Shown here: positions 44,501 through 55,738 of the stretch, in pieces
Position numbering within the stretch: the stretch's first letter is position 1
How the letters are laid out: every line of letters begins with the position of its first letter
DNA from: Fagopyrum homotropicum
Lineage: Eukaryota; Streptophyta; Magnoliopsida; Caryophyllales; Polygonaceae
Reading direction: 5' to 3'
NCBI GenBank assembly: GCA_033239125.1
Contig: BSWB01000006.1
Coordinates: 117,164,242-117,228,241 of the forward strand
DNA length: 64,000 nucleotides
Notes under the pieces: model-generated
The model's input: only the letters and a program-made list of their open reading frames with translations
Databases searched by the model: none
What the model was told of the DNA's origin: nothing
Made by a program: the position numbers and the translations under genes

Positions 44501-46000
44501 TAATAAATGGAATTGTTTGAAAGCATGATGGGTGTTTATATTTTTATGTGTGTGTGTGTGCTATTATTATTCTTCTAATATTTAGATAACTAGCTAATGA
44601 TTTCTCTTGTTTTGTTTTTAGATTTACCGCAGGTTAGACCAACAGCTGAGTGATCCGGAAGTAGTGGTCAGCCGGGTCTCCGTACTCCTTAGAGTGGTAG
44701 TTGAGGTTGTGTTTGTCGTTCTTTCTTTTATTAAGACAGTTGTTGTTTTTCCCTTGTTTAATTACTATAGGTTGTTAGACCGTGTTGCATTCATTACCTT
44801 AAAAATACTATTTCATGAATTTTGGTTTTCCTTATTTGTGTCTTGTTGCAAGATCCTAGTAAAATTGTTGTCAATCTGAGGTCGGGACCCATTGTGAGGT
44901 CCTAACCAGTAACGTTCTGAGTTCCGAGAATTCGGGGTGTTACATCCTTGAAAACAATTTCAAAAGAGGTTTGATTGACAAAACTTTATTTATCAAAACC
45001 AGAGGCAACGATATTCTAGTAGTACAAATCTATGTTGACGATATATTATTCGGTGCTACTAATGATTCTCTATGCAAGGAATTTTCAGATATTATGTGCA
45101 GGGAATTCGAAATGAGCCTAATGGGTGAGTTAAATTTCTTTCTTGGACTTCAAGTTACACAAGCAAAGAAAGAAAATTTTCTTAATCAAAGCAAGTATAC
45201 CAAGAACTTGCTTAAGAAGTATAAGACGGATCAATCCAAGGTCGCAAAGACTCCTATGAGTTCTATACTTTCGCTTGATCATGACAAAGATGGCAAAAGT
45301 GTTGTACAAAAGGAATATCAAGGTATGATCGGTTCTTTGTTATATCTAACCGCTAGTCGACCTGACATTATGTTTAGTGTGTGCTTGTGTGCAAGATTTC
45401 AAGCTGATCCTAAAGAGTCACACTTGATAGTTGTGAAAAGGATATTTCGGTATCTCAATGGCACTAAGGATTTAGGGTTATGGTACCCACGTCAAAGCTC
45501 TTTTCACCTAGTTCGCTATTCAGATGCAGACTTTGCAGGTTATAATGTCGATAGAAAAAGCACTTCTGGATGTTGCCAATTCTTAGGGGCATCCCTAATT
45601 AGTTGGCACTCCAAGAAGCAAAACTCTGTCGCCCTATCTACAACTGAAGCCGAATATATAGCTGCGAGAGCCTGTTGTGCACAAATTTTATAGATAGCTC
45701 AATATTCGTGATCTTGGCTTTGATTTAAAAGGTATCCCGATAAAATATGATAATACTAGTGCTATTTCAATTACTAAAAATCTTGTACATCATTCAAGGA
45801 CAAAGCATATCGATGTAAGGCATCACTTCATATGCGATCATGTTTAGAAAGGTGATGTTTCGAATTCTTTTATATCAACTGACTTGCAACTTGCAGATAT
45901 CTTTACTAAGCCTCTACCAGAAGATCAATTCAATTTCATTCGATTAGAGCTTGTTATGTTGAACAAGGAAGCATTAACGAGGTTCAGAGGCAAAAACTGA
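41594..46000 (+). pseudogene. Sirevirus-like reverse transcriptase and RNase H, split by a solo LTR
   Basis: A variable linker (41594-41938) holds the repeated phrase QDLET/QGLET, which is encoded by the palindrome CAAGGCCTTG. Reverse transcriptase begins about 42020 (TKWVFRNKLDENGKV, QMDVKCAFLNGFLEEE). It is cut at 42528 by a 2,416-bp insertion and resumes at 44945 with the catalytic YVDD near 45036. RNase H follows (YSDADFAGYNVDRKSTSG, ALSTTEAEYIAA) and breaks at 45693 by a small deletion. The C-terminal tail (ADIFTKPLPEDQF) is readable near 45895-45940 in another frame, with one more stop. Without the insertion the gene would be close to full length. Several lesions are independent of the insertion. 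Confidence 0.85.
42529..44944 (+). mobile_element. Solo LTR (2,416 bp) inside the copia reverse transcriptase
   Basis: Begins TGTAATAACC and ends GGGGTGTTACA, flanked by perfect TCCTT duplications (42524-42528 and 44945-44949). The host reading resumes in register across it. It belongs to the same family as the LTR at 35099-36925, sharing TGGGAGGTTCTCT, GTGGTCAGCCGGG and the 3' block with GGTCGGGACCCATTGT. Inside are a duplicated CCACGCCGCTTGCCTGGGAG unit (42938 and 42966), a TA run at 43618, another at 43858, and a possible transcribed GC-rich stretch at 42930-43330. Confidence 0.9.
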
Positions 46001-46289
46001 AAATTACGGATCTATTTAGGGATTAATATCTTTTAGATATTTTAATTCCTAAATTATTTTTAATGATTTCAAGATCCTTTATTTTCGGGTTCAAAGTTCT
46101 GAAAAAGAGTTGTTGAGATTTTATTAGAAACATTTTTGGATTTTCAAGGGCTTGATTCTCTCAAGATCTTGTTTATATTTTAAAATTGTTTTCTTCTCGT
46201 TTTTAAAGGCGAAGAACTTCTCTTTTTCATTTATCCTCTTTAAAAAAACCCTTTTTAAAAACCCTTGATTTCTCTCCCAAAATCATCTA

Positions 46290-47652
46290 TGGCTCCTAGA
46301 AGCAAGAAATCTGCTTCTCATCCGGCTTCATCGTCTAAAAAGGAATCAGCTCAGATTTTCTTCGCCACAAAAAAGAGAAACCTTCTGGCTTGATGGATTT
46401 CACAATCGGCCTCTTTGTATGTGTGATTTGGTGGATACTACGTTTCTGGAAACCCTTCAGATCCTCTGCTTTGCTATGCTCAAGAGCTCTACAGTCTAGA
46501 AAATCTTAAACCTTGGAGATTGTGCCTTTCAAAGGCTCACAAGACTGTTCTATGTCAACTTCGTCACAAAACGGGACAAATGAATTATCACCCTTGAATC
46601 ATCTGTAAAAGGTACCCTAATTCTTCTCACTTCTACTGTTTTCAATGAGATTTTAGGAATCCCTACGTATCTTACTTTTACACACCCCTCCCGATCAAAG
46701 AGTGTTCGACTTGCTAAAGAGAAATTCCTGGTTCCAAACTCCACCTCACGCCAACTCACTCACACTTCCCTGACCCTAGATGCTAAAACTGTTTTTACCA
46801 TTATGGTTCGGTGTGTTACTCCTCGAGAAAACTCAAGAGAGCTTTTGACAAATCAATCTTTGGAATTAATTCATCTGATTATTTCTGAATTAGACATTGA
46901 CGTACCTAATCTCATCCTTAACCATATGGTCCATTCAGTCAACTCTAAGCGAGTCATCCATTTTCCCTATGGAAACCTTTTGCCCAAGATCTTGGACCAT
47001 TTTTCAATTGATACATCCTCTGAAGATTGACAGATAACTCTTGACAAAATTGATGAATCCTTCTTAGAAAGGCTAGGAATTGAGAAGACTCTTGCAAGAG
47101 CATGGACATTGAAGGGTAAAGGAGTTGTTCCACCTTCATTCCAAGAAGCTCCAACATCTTCTCCTTCTACTCCAGAAATCAGGTTAGATGGATGTGAAAA
47201 AGAATTGGTTTCTCTGAATCGTGAACTCTCAGTTTTTTAGTTTGACACTAGAAGAAGATTGGATGCAAATCATGAACTGCTATCTATCATGAATGCCAAG
47301 GTAAATGAAAATGTATCTGATGAATGCTCTTACTCTTACTACCATAGGAAAGATTCTACCTATGACTGAAGATGCAGCTCAACCCACTCAAGAAAAAGTT
47401 GAAAATGTTTTGATGATCTACAAACGTCGAGTACAGAACAACTTTATTCTTTATCCTACCCATGTTGAGCCAACTATTCTGCCAGTGCTCGAATATGAGA
47501 TGGTCAAGGAACGACGAGCTGAAGAAAAAAGACGACACTTAGCATCTAAGAAGGTTGATAGGAGTCACAAAATTGCTTCATCCAAGGGAAAAAGGCAATT
47601 TTTGAGGAAGATTCAGACTGAGCATGTGATGATTGTGGGCTTGTTGTGTTAA
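46290..47652 (+). pseudogene. Env-like third region of the Sirevirus-like element, broken
   Basis: After pol, an ATG at 46290 starts a short basic, Ser/Lys-rich segment (MAPRSKKSASHPASSSKK). The conserved part follows in shifted frames: RCVTPRENSRELLTNQS, then a region of short hydrophobic helices (LIHLIISELDIDVPNLIL) and FPYGNLLPKIL. A basic tail ends at 47652. This position and composition match the env-like open frame known from several Sireviruses, whose role is unproven. Stops and shifts occur near 46394, 47030 and 47238. I do not see a clear signal peptide or a strong membrane anchor, so calling it an envelope protein would go beyond the sequence. Confidence 0.6.
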
Positions 47653-47739
47653 AAACTTTTGTTGTGGTTTTGAAATACTTTTTCTGGTGTTGTAATCATT
47701 TAAAACATCCATGCTTTGACTATTTTTCTCCCTTGTTGA

Positions 47740-49235
47740 AAGACAAAGGGGGAGAAATTAATGATCTGATATTTCGACATTTCTGCATTTTGCATTTTAA
47801 GTTTGTTTTGATATTCATATATGCATCGCTAACTCTACAATGCGGGTACGATAGTTGTGTTGTCTTCCAGCAAGGGGAGAATGAAAACTCCACCTTGATT
47901 ATATACTTGTATAGGTGATGATGGAAGAATTAACACAAATAAAGTGGTTTTTTATACTAACAAAATATCGACTGTATTTCTAGTTGCTTGGTGTGTTTTG
48001 GTGTTTGTCTAGAATTTATGCAGACCTTGAAAAGCATTTCAAGGAACAGATAGAGGCCTTGAAATCGGATACAAGGGACTGACGAAGAGTTTGAAAACTC
48101 CACACGGAGGCCTTGAAAGCCATTTCAAGGGATCATAAGCCAAAGCCTTGAGTCAGTTTCAAAGAACAAAGTGGCTGGAAGGAATTCATAACTCTAAACA
48201 ACCAAATCTATCAAGCATCAAAAGAAGATCTTCCAAGGAGATATGATCAACAAGAAGATACACTAAAAGAAGATCTTAAACGACCAAGTGGATTCGATTC
48301 AAAACAGGATCTCGTAAAGATCCTCAACCAAAAGCGCAAGACCCCTCCTAAACGGAATTTCAGATATCTTCACAATCAAATCTGAAGATCTCGATCAAAA
48401 AACAAAGATCTTCAACAAGTATGAGAAGATTACGGACAAGAAGGATCAACATGCTTTAAGGAGATGAAGACGATAGAAGATTTACAACAAATATCTCATC
48501 TCAACCAAGAAGCGGTTTCCATGGAGAAGAAGAACTATCAACGGTCATATTCCCAACGGCTAGAAGACCTCTCCATCGAAGACTATAAATGAATATGTTG
48601 ATTGCAGAAGAAAGGACACGAGCTTACACGGAAATATTCAAAGTCTTCAAGCGAACCAAAACATCTTCATTCGATCAAATAAGTTTTTCTTTCTCTCTTT
48701 TACAAAAGCTTTATCCCCTAGAGAGAGTTAAAACTCGAGAGCTCCATTGGAATATCTAAAGAGTGTTATACTAGAGTGTGTGTTACTCTACGAAGTAACT
48801 AGACTATTATAGGAAGGTGAAGAGTTGGAGTTAGATCGTAGCATTGGCTACAGTGAGAGAAGCATGGATTTCTTCTAGTTTATATCTAGGACTCTTTAAA
48901 GCTGATAATAGATAGTTAGATCCTACGGATATACCCTGGGACGGAGAGTAGGTTATTTAGAGCCGAACTTCGTAAACATATCCCTGTGTCGATCTGTTAC
49001 ATTCCGCACTTTATCTTGCTTTAGTGTGACTAACTTTGTTTTGCAGGTTTACAAAGTCAAGGCCCTTAAAATCAGTTTCAAAGCCCTTGAAATCAAAGTG
49101 TGTCACTAAGAGCTCAGATCGACATCAATGCCTTTCAAATCAGTTTCAAAGCTTTGAGATAGGCTTTTGCGAATGTTCTCATACTCTATTCAACCCCCCT
49201 TCTCGAGTATCTTTATCTTTTATATTCACTTGACG
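47740..49235 (+). repeat. Polypurine tract and 3' LTR-like region of the Sirevirus-like element
   Basis: AAAGGGGGAGAAA at about 47745-47757 is a typical Sirevirus polypurine tract; a weaker one, AAGGGGAGAATGAAA, is at 47871. Downstream sequence has LTR character: inverted pairs CCTTGAAA...TTTCAAGG with 4-bp gaps (48025-48044 and 48111-48130), a TATAAA-like stretch near 48583, and the C-rich CAACCCCCCTTCTCG close to 49195, as at the end of SIRE-type LTRs. The exact LTR edges could not be set because the 5' LTR is absent. Confidence 0.55.
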
Positions 49236-49239
49236 GTTC

Positions 49240-49575
49240 TTCACAAACTCCTCTAAAACTCTATGGGACCATCTGGATCACCTCTACGCCAACACGACCA
49301 AATGTCATATCAATCATTTTAAGGCTCACCTCAAACATCTCATTAAAGGCTTCATGTCTACGGAGACTAAATGCAAGCTCTCAAAAGAACTTAAAATTAA
49401 CTAATGATAGCGTGTTTTCATGTTAGATTATAGATGCACGTTTATCTTAGTTTAGTACTAGTTTTGCGTGGATTAGACATCCATACATATTAATACGAAC
49501 ATATATTATCAAATGGATGTCTACTTTGTAGGTGTTTTAAAGTCAATGGTGCTTAAAAGTGCGAATGGATTCTTT
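49240..49575. other. Short spacer, possible gag remnant
   Basis: One forward frame at about 49250-49400 (LWDHLDHLYANTTK) resembles a copia gag segment, but it is short and has no flanking support. The rest is AT-rich with no gene. Confidence 0.3.
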
Positions 49576-49579
49576 TATG

Positions 49580-49653
<74 letters not shown>
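49580..49653. repeat. Compound microsatellite (TA)n(GA)n
   Basis: About 26 TA units are followed by about 11 GA units. It lies between the two copia relics and is likely to be length-variable. Confidence 0.95.
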
Positions 49654-49660
49654 CATCATA

Positions 49661-49822
49661 CATGACTGAATATCGATGAATCAAGTAGTACAACATAATA
49701 TTTGACACCATGTAGAAGTCCAAATCATCAAGATTCGAGCTCGCAACGAATGTCGCGACACGTCCTGAGCCATGAACATGGCATGACTGAATATTGATGA
49801 ATCAAGTAGTACAATATAATAT
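49661..49822. repeat. Direct repeat pair, about 41 bp, 121 bp apart
   Basis: CATGACTGAATATYGATGAA followed by TCAAGTAGTACAAYATAATA occurs at 49661 and again at 49782. The second copy abuts the start of copia protease homology. The pair may record a local duplication at the truncation point of the second copia element. Confidence 0.6.
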
Positions 49823-52340
49823 GAGTGAAAACGGTCATTGTTTTCAGATTTAAAGAAGCAATCATATGGAATCATTACTCTTGGTAATAAAGGGAAGTGT
49901 AACATCATTGGTTTGGTAAAATCTATTATAATTCATCTAACTTCAATGATGGTGTTTATTTTGTTGACGGTTTGAAATATAATCTGCTTAGCATCTCTCA
50001 AATTTGTGACAAAGGTAACAAAGTGATATTTGATTCAGAAAAATTGGAAGTTCAAAATAAATTATCTGGTGATGTCGTGCTTACAACTACTCGATGCAAC
50101 AATGTATATTCTATGAGCACTAACCAAGTTTCAGGAACAAGATTAACGTGTCTCAAGGCCTGGACGGACGATCCAAGGCTTTGGCATAGACGTCTTGGGC
50201 ACGTAAGCATGCGTACGATGAAAAAACTTATTTCAAAGGATTTGACACGTGGATTAACAAACCTAAACTTCAAGGTTGATGAACTATGTAAGGCTTGTAC
50301 ACAAGGTAAACAAACAAGAGGTTCATTCAAACCAGAGAAGGTTGTAAGTTCTTCTCAACCTATTGAACTTTTACATATGGATTTATGTGGTCCTATGCGT
50401 GTCAAATCTCTCAATGGAAAACAGTGCATCCTTGTCATTGTGGACAATTATTCTTGTTTTACATAGATCTCATTCTTACGGGGAAAAATCGGAAGCTTTG
50501 TATGAGTTTTCAAAACTTTGTAAGGATTTGCAAACTTTGAAAAACCTACCTATCGTTTCTATCCGAAGTGATCTTGGTTGAGAATTTGACCAACTTAATT
50601 TGATTTGTTTTGTGCAAAATATGGTATTTCACACAACCTTTCAGCTCCTAGAATACCTCAACAAAACGGGGTTGTGGAACGTAAGAACCGCACCTTAGAG
50701 GACATGTCTAGGACTATGCTTTTAGAAAATAGTTTGCCATAAAGTTTTTGGACTGAGGTTGTTAACACGGCTAATTACATCTTAAATAGATGCTTAATAT
50801 GCCGTATTTTGAAAAGACTCTTTACGAACTCTTTAAAGGACGAAAAACTATTAATATTTCCTATTTTAAACCCTTTAGAAGTACGTGCTTTGTCTATAAC
50901 AATGGCAAAGACAACCTTGAAAACTTTGATGCACGTAGTGATGAAGCTACCTTTATAGGATATGCTTCAAATAGTAAAGCTTATCGGGTTTACAGTAAAC
51001 GTACCAAAATTGTCAAGGAAAGTATTCATGTTATTTTTGACGAAAACAATGATAGTACTTTGAGTGATAGCTTTACAATTCTTAATCTAAATCGACATGG
51101 AGATCAAATTTTTGACGGAGAAGAAGAACCTAAGGCTCAAGATAAGAACATGCAAAAACAAATTCAATTTTATACCGGAGAACAACCTCAAGACCTTGAA
51201 ACGCATCTTCAAGACCTTGAAATGACAAATAGCAACACTGTTGAAGATCAATTTCAAGGCCTTGAAACCCAACTTCAAGGCCTTGACATCGGAAACAAGG
51301 GCATAACTCCAGCGGTATCTGAATCAAGTCAAGCAACTGAGCCTTATTCATCAGAATCTGTTCCACTCTTCAGGACAAGAAAGTTCAAACATTTTTCCTA
51401 TCATCCACAAGAGAACATGATCTTCGATCCAAAAGCTAGTGTGCAAACCCCATCTAGGGTAAACAAAGTCTGGACTCTCACGTCTAGACCTTAACACCAA
51501 TCCGTCATAGGAATAAAATGGGTATTCCAAAACAAGTTTGATGAACATGGAAAACTCATTCGAAACAAATCACGACTTGTAGCTCAAAGCTATAACCAAG
51601 AAGAAGGTATTGATTATGAGGAGACCTTTGCTCCGATTGCTAGGTTAGAAGTAATATGTATGCTACTTACATTTGCATCCTTCATAAACATAAAGCTTTT
51701 TCAAATGGATGTTAAGTGTGCTTTTCTTAATGGCTTCTTAGAAGATAATTCTACGTTGCTCAACCTCCTGGTTTTGAAAATGATTAATTTTCGGATGATG
51801 TTTTTAAATTGGACAAAACTCTTTATGGTCTTAAACAAGCTCCTAGAGCCTGGTATGAAAGATTGTCCAAGTATCTTCTTGAAAATGATCTTAAAAGAGG
51901 TTTGATTGACAAAACTTTGTTTGTCAAAACTAGAGGCAACAATTTTTTAGTAGTACAAGTCTATGTTGTGATATATTATTTGGTTCTACTAACGATTCTC
52001 TATGCAAGGAATTTTTAGATATTATGTGTAAAAAGTTCAAAATGAGCTTGATGAGAGAGTTAAATTTCTTTCTTGGTCTTTAAGTTACTCAAGCTAAGAA
52101 AAGAATATTTCTAAACCAAAGCAAGTATACCGAGGATTTGCTCAAGAAATATAAAGTGGATCAATCCAAGGTAGCAAAAACTCCAATGAGTTCTACTCTT
52201 TCATTAGATCAAGACAAGAATGGTAAGAGTGTCGTACAAAAGGAATATCGAGGTTCAGTGTGTGCATGTGTGCTAGATTTCAAGTTGATCCCAAATAGTC
52301 TCACTTGATAGCTGTGAACAGGATATTTCAATATCTTAAT
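49823..52340 (+). pseudogene. Second Sirevirus-like copia relic: integrase and reverse transcriptase, truncated both ends
   Basis: It starts just inside the protease region and shows GAG-pre-integrase (LWHRRLGHVSMRTMKKL), the integrase core with RSDLG near 50570, and the phrase QQNGVVERKNRT near 50659, which keeps the catalytic E. The linker has the same QDLET/QGLET repeat as the first copy. The reverse transcriptase part has QMDVKCAFLNGFLE but a damaged YVDD region near 51960 (one base lost). RNase H is mostly deleted: the text jumps from the KEYRG region to CACMC, and it is cut off at about 52340 by the Ty3 fragment. Stops are frequent. It is clearly related to the copy at 39.4-46 kb but independently decayed. 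Confidence 0.82.
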
Positions 52341-53510
52341 GCCTCGAAAAGGTAGAAGACCTGGAAGAATCTCATCCGGAAATACATCTTTGTACTCATC
52401 TAAAGCCTTTAAAATGTTTGGAGGCAAAGTAGCCTTCACTTCATCACTTAAAGTCATTAGGCTTTTACATAAACTCAGTAAAGTAATATCCATAGGAATA
52501 AAGTCATCAAAAAACTCCCTTTTGGATGATAAAAGTGCTCGTTGATGCCCCAGAGAAGGAATCTCGGGTTGATTACAGGAATCTTGACCGAGATTTCCTT
52601 GAACGGGCCGAGGTTTATACTGGAACGTGACGGGCCTTCAGATCTCGGTCGAGATTTTGATCATTTGCCCGAGTTTTCTTCTATGAGAGTTGCTTCTTGT
52701 TCCTTTTCCTTGCATTTGTCCTTCTTCTTGTTGTAATGCTCCGCAATCTGTAAGAGGGTCATATGTTTCCATTAAACTCAAAGGAATGTTTATTAGAAAA
52801 ACCATCATGTGTAACCTTCCTATCAAATTGCGAAGGGCGGGCTGACAAAATATGACATGCTTGCATCGGTAGAACATCACAAACAGTAATATCTTCATAG
52901 TTTCCCAAGGTAAACGCAATTCGAGCTTGTTTGCTAACTTTCAATTCTCCACAATCATTCATCCAATGCACAACTTATAAGGTCTAGGATGATAGAAAGT
53001 AGTAATTTACAACTTAGTGATTAATTCCTCACTAGCAATGTTGCAACAACTACCACCATCAATAATCATATTACAAAAATTTCCTTGAACAAGACATCTA
53101 GTATGAAAAAGGTTTTCACGTTGATTATCCTCATGTGGAGCTATTTTAGGTTGCAATGTGCGTCTAGCAATCAAAGACTCTTCATGCTCATATTCACAAC
53201 CTTCATCACTATTACTATTACTATCATGCTCATGCAATGCATTGATATGTGTATGATCATGCTCATGCTCTTCTTCACTTTCATTTTGCCCTTGTTGATA
53301 TAGAAATAAAATCCTTTTATTAAGACAATCTCGCATGTAGTGGCCTCTACCTTGACATTTAAAGCATACAATATCTCTAGAACGTAAGGTAGAGTTAGAA
53401 GTACTCCCTTTGTTATCCTTTGAAGGCTCATTCAAAGGATGCGAATGAGTAGAAGGTTTATGGGTTGTTGGATCAGGAAGGGATCTATTTCCTTCGTCTT
53501 TCTGGTGCAA
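52341..53510 (-). pseudogene. Chromovirus-like zinc knuckle, protease and start of pol
   Basis: Read from 53510 downward, a Ser/Thr-rich stretch leads to a CCHC knuckle (CFKCQGRGHYMRDC) near 53370-53330. An acidic, His-rich linker follows (HEHDHTHINALHEHD), then the protease with IIDGGSCCNIAS near 53070-53035. After a shift the protease continues (ARIAFTLGNYEDITV, CDVLPMQACHIL, QFDRKVTHDGF), passes through a charged linker, and reaches LDEYKDVFPDEILPGL near 52410-52360. At about 52341 the homology ends. Stops and shifts occur near 53007, 52760 and 52620. The protease would release Gag and Pol products in the particle. This copy is not functional. Confidence 0.75.
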
Positions 53511-53541
53511 ATCTCGGTTGGAATCTCGGATGAGATTTCTT

Positions 53542-54700
53542 CTATGTCGTCCAAGAACTTGTCCCTTGATTCCGTCCTTTGATCTTCTTCTCCACCATGA
53601 TAGACAAATGCAGTAAGTTAGTCATTGAAGCATAGGAATAAAGATCAATCTCATTAGCTAAAGATGGATGCAAAATTCGTAGAAATCGAGCCATGATAGA
53701 CTCCTCATCCTCTTGCACGTTAGCTTTCACCATCGTCGTTTGCATGGAGGTATAGACTTCTTCCACAGTCATGGAACCTTGATAGCCAAATGTAGTAAGT
53801 TAGTCATTAAACATAGGAATAAAGATCAATCTCATTAGCTAAAGAAGGATGCAAATTTCATAAAAATCATGATAGACTCCTCATCCTCTTGCACGTTAGC
53901 TTTCACCATCGTCGTTTGCATGGCGGTATAGACTTCTTCCACAGTCATGAAACCTTGATTAAGGTTCTCTAAGCGTTGCCTCACTTCCCTACCATAGTGT
54001 GGAGGCACGAATCTAGCTTTCATCAAGGCCTTCATTTGTTCCCAAGTGTTGATGTCCGGATCTAACGTTCTTCTTCGTCATTTAACGAGATGATCCCACC
54101 AAAATAACGCATATCCTTGGAATTCCAACGCAACAAGTTGGATCTTCCGTTGCTCACTAAAATTATGGCAAGACCAAATTCGTTCAATCTTAGTCTCCAA
54201 TTCCATGTAAGCGTCCGGGTCGCATTTAACTTCAAAACTTGGAATCTTGACATTTACCCTCTCAAGTCCGTCATTATCCTAAGGGGGTCAATAATGGTCA
54301 TTGTCACATCCCTCCGTAGATTATAATGACGTCGGGGGTAGTCTCTTCACATTCCCTCATCTTCTTCATCACCTAAGTCTTGAAATTCTTCACCAAAACG
54401 CGGATTGTAATTAGCGTTAAAAAATGGATTAGGGTGAATATTACCTGGGACCGGGGGATGGTTTGGCATTGGTATGGGGGTTGGTGGTGGTGGTGACAGA
54501 GTTAAAGAGTTGCCGCCTACTTCGTATACAGATCTCGGATCAATCTCGGGCGAGATTCTGCACTAGGCCTTTCTTCCACCAACTCCAATCGTTCATCGAT
54601 GGTGGACATAGTAGTCATCATTTTTTGAACATCTCCATGACATCGGGACCTAGAGTATTACTCTTTTTGTTTGCTCGTGGAATATCTCTTCTTGACATCT
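53542..54700 (-). pseudogene. Chromovirus-like gag with an internal 176-bp duplication
   Basis: The order from upstream is an N-terminal region near 54690-54530, then a segment with LNEFGLAIILVSN-like decay. The conserved gag core follows (MKALMKARFVPPHYGREVRQRLENL, given here as a location cue at 54035-53960), and then MTVEEVYTAMQTTMVKANV with EDEESIMARFL. The last block occurs twice, at 53950-53830 and 53775-53640, with a period of 176 bp, so part of gag is tandemly duplicated. Shifts near 54060 and 54280 also break the frame. Gag would form the particle, but this gene is disrupted. Confidence 0.7.
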
Positions 54701-55717
54701 ACACAAGCACGCAAAGTAACAACAAACTCGTAATGTTAGTGAATACGAAAATATCTTTCTTGTTTTCTCTCGCTCTCACGCATTGTTGTGTTATCGCAAG
54801 CTGGTTTGATGTAATTGCCTTGGATGGATTAATGCTTCTTTACCAATAGGTGTCTTGGTCTCACTAGAACTCCTTGGTTGAATCAAGTAGTCAACTAGGT
54901 TCGGATAAAGGTTCTTGTGTTGTAAGATAGTCAAGGCACTCTTGTAAGAAGTTTACTCCACACACGACAAGATAGAAAGAATATTGCGGATAGACACACT
55001 AGTATGTTAAGAAGTATAGATACTAACTAATATACCCAAAGAAATAAGACTCAAGTGTTTAGAGTAGAAAAGACGCTAAGGAAAGGCACACAAGAGATTA
55101 AGAAGAGAGAAAGAACGTACCTTCAATTTGTGCAGTTAGAAAGAGAGATAGCCGGGATTAGTTTTGGGTATGGCTAGGACTCTTAACTGGTTCATGGTTG
55201 GTACATAAACTCTTCCTTTGATGTACTCTTGTACAGGGTGCACTTGGATTCTTCAGATTATGCCTAAAAAATTTCTCGAAAATTGGACAACAGTAGCAAG
55301 CTCGGGTGAAATCTCGGCCGAGATTTCTTATGACTGGCCGAGATTGTTGAAAACTCAATGTTTTGATATCGACGTTCAGCAATCTCCTTTGGGGATGCTA
55401 CTCCTTGGTTGCCTTGTGATCTTTAACTACTGGAGAAGTGTATATATCATTGCTTTGATAAGAATGGATAAGATCTTACCTACTAGATAAGATCTCAACT
55501 TTTTAATTGCACTTTCCGTAGGGTTAGGCGAGGTTTTCAAGTTTAATGGTTGGCTTGTGTTTGGCTATGGCATTTCTCTCTTCGAAAACTTGCACAAGTC
55601 AACGCACGTTAACTCAAATAATCTAGCAAAGATGGCGAACAAGAAAAGACTCGAATTTTATATGACTAAAAAAAGACTCAAAATAAAATTTGACTCAAAC
55701 CTGATACGGACTTCAAT

Positions 55718-55736
55718 CGCTTAGCTTTGAAGCCAC
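55718..55736 (-). other. Possible primer binding site of the chromovirus-like element
   Basis: Next to the LTR edge the minus strand reads TGGCTTCAAAGCTAAG. This resembles the tRNA-iMet primer site TGGTATCAGAGC with several mismatches. Decay or another tRNA are both possible. Confidence 0.4.
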
Positions 55737-55738
55737 TT

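Larger units (their letters stand above)
39400..49235 (+). mobile_element. Sirevirus-like Ty1/copia element, 5'-truncated, interrupted by a solo LTR
   Basis: Order on the plus strand: Gag C-terminal part with zinc knuckles, protease, integrase, a variable linker, reverse transcriptase (split), RNase H, an env-like region, a polypurine tract and an LTR. This order with an extra region after pol is characteristic of Sireviruses (SIRE1/Maximus type). The 5' LTR and most of gag are missing, and stops and shifts are scattered through it. The insertion at 42529-44944 and its target duplication account for the break in reverse transcriptase. Confidence 0.85.

Noticed and set aside
49250..49400. Possible copia gag segment (LWDHLDHLYANTTK)
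   Set aside because: It is too short and isolated for a gene call and is kept only as a note in the spacer entry.
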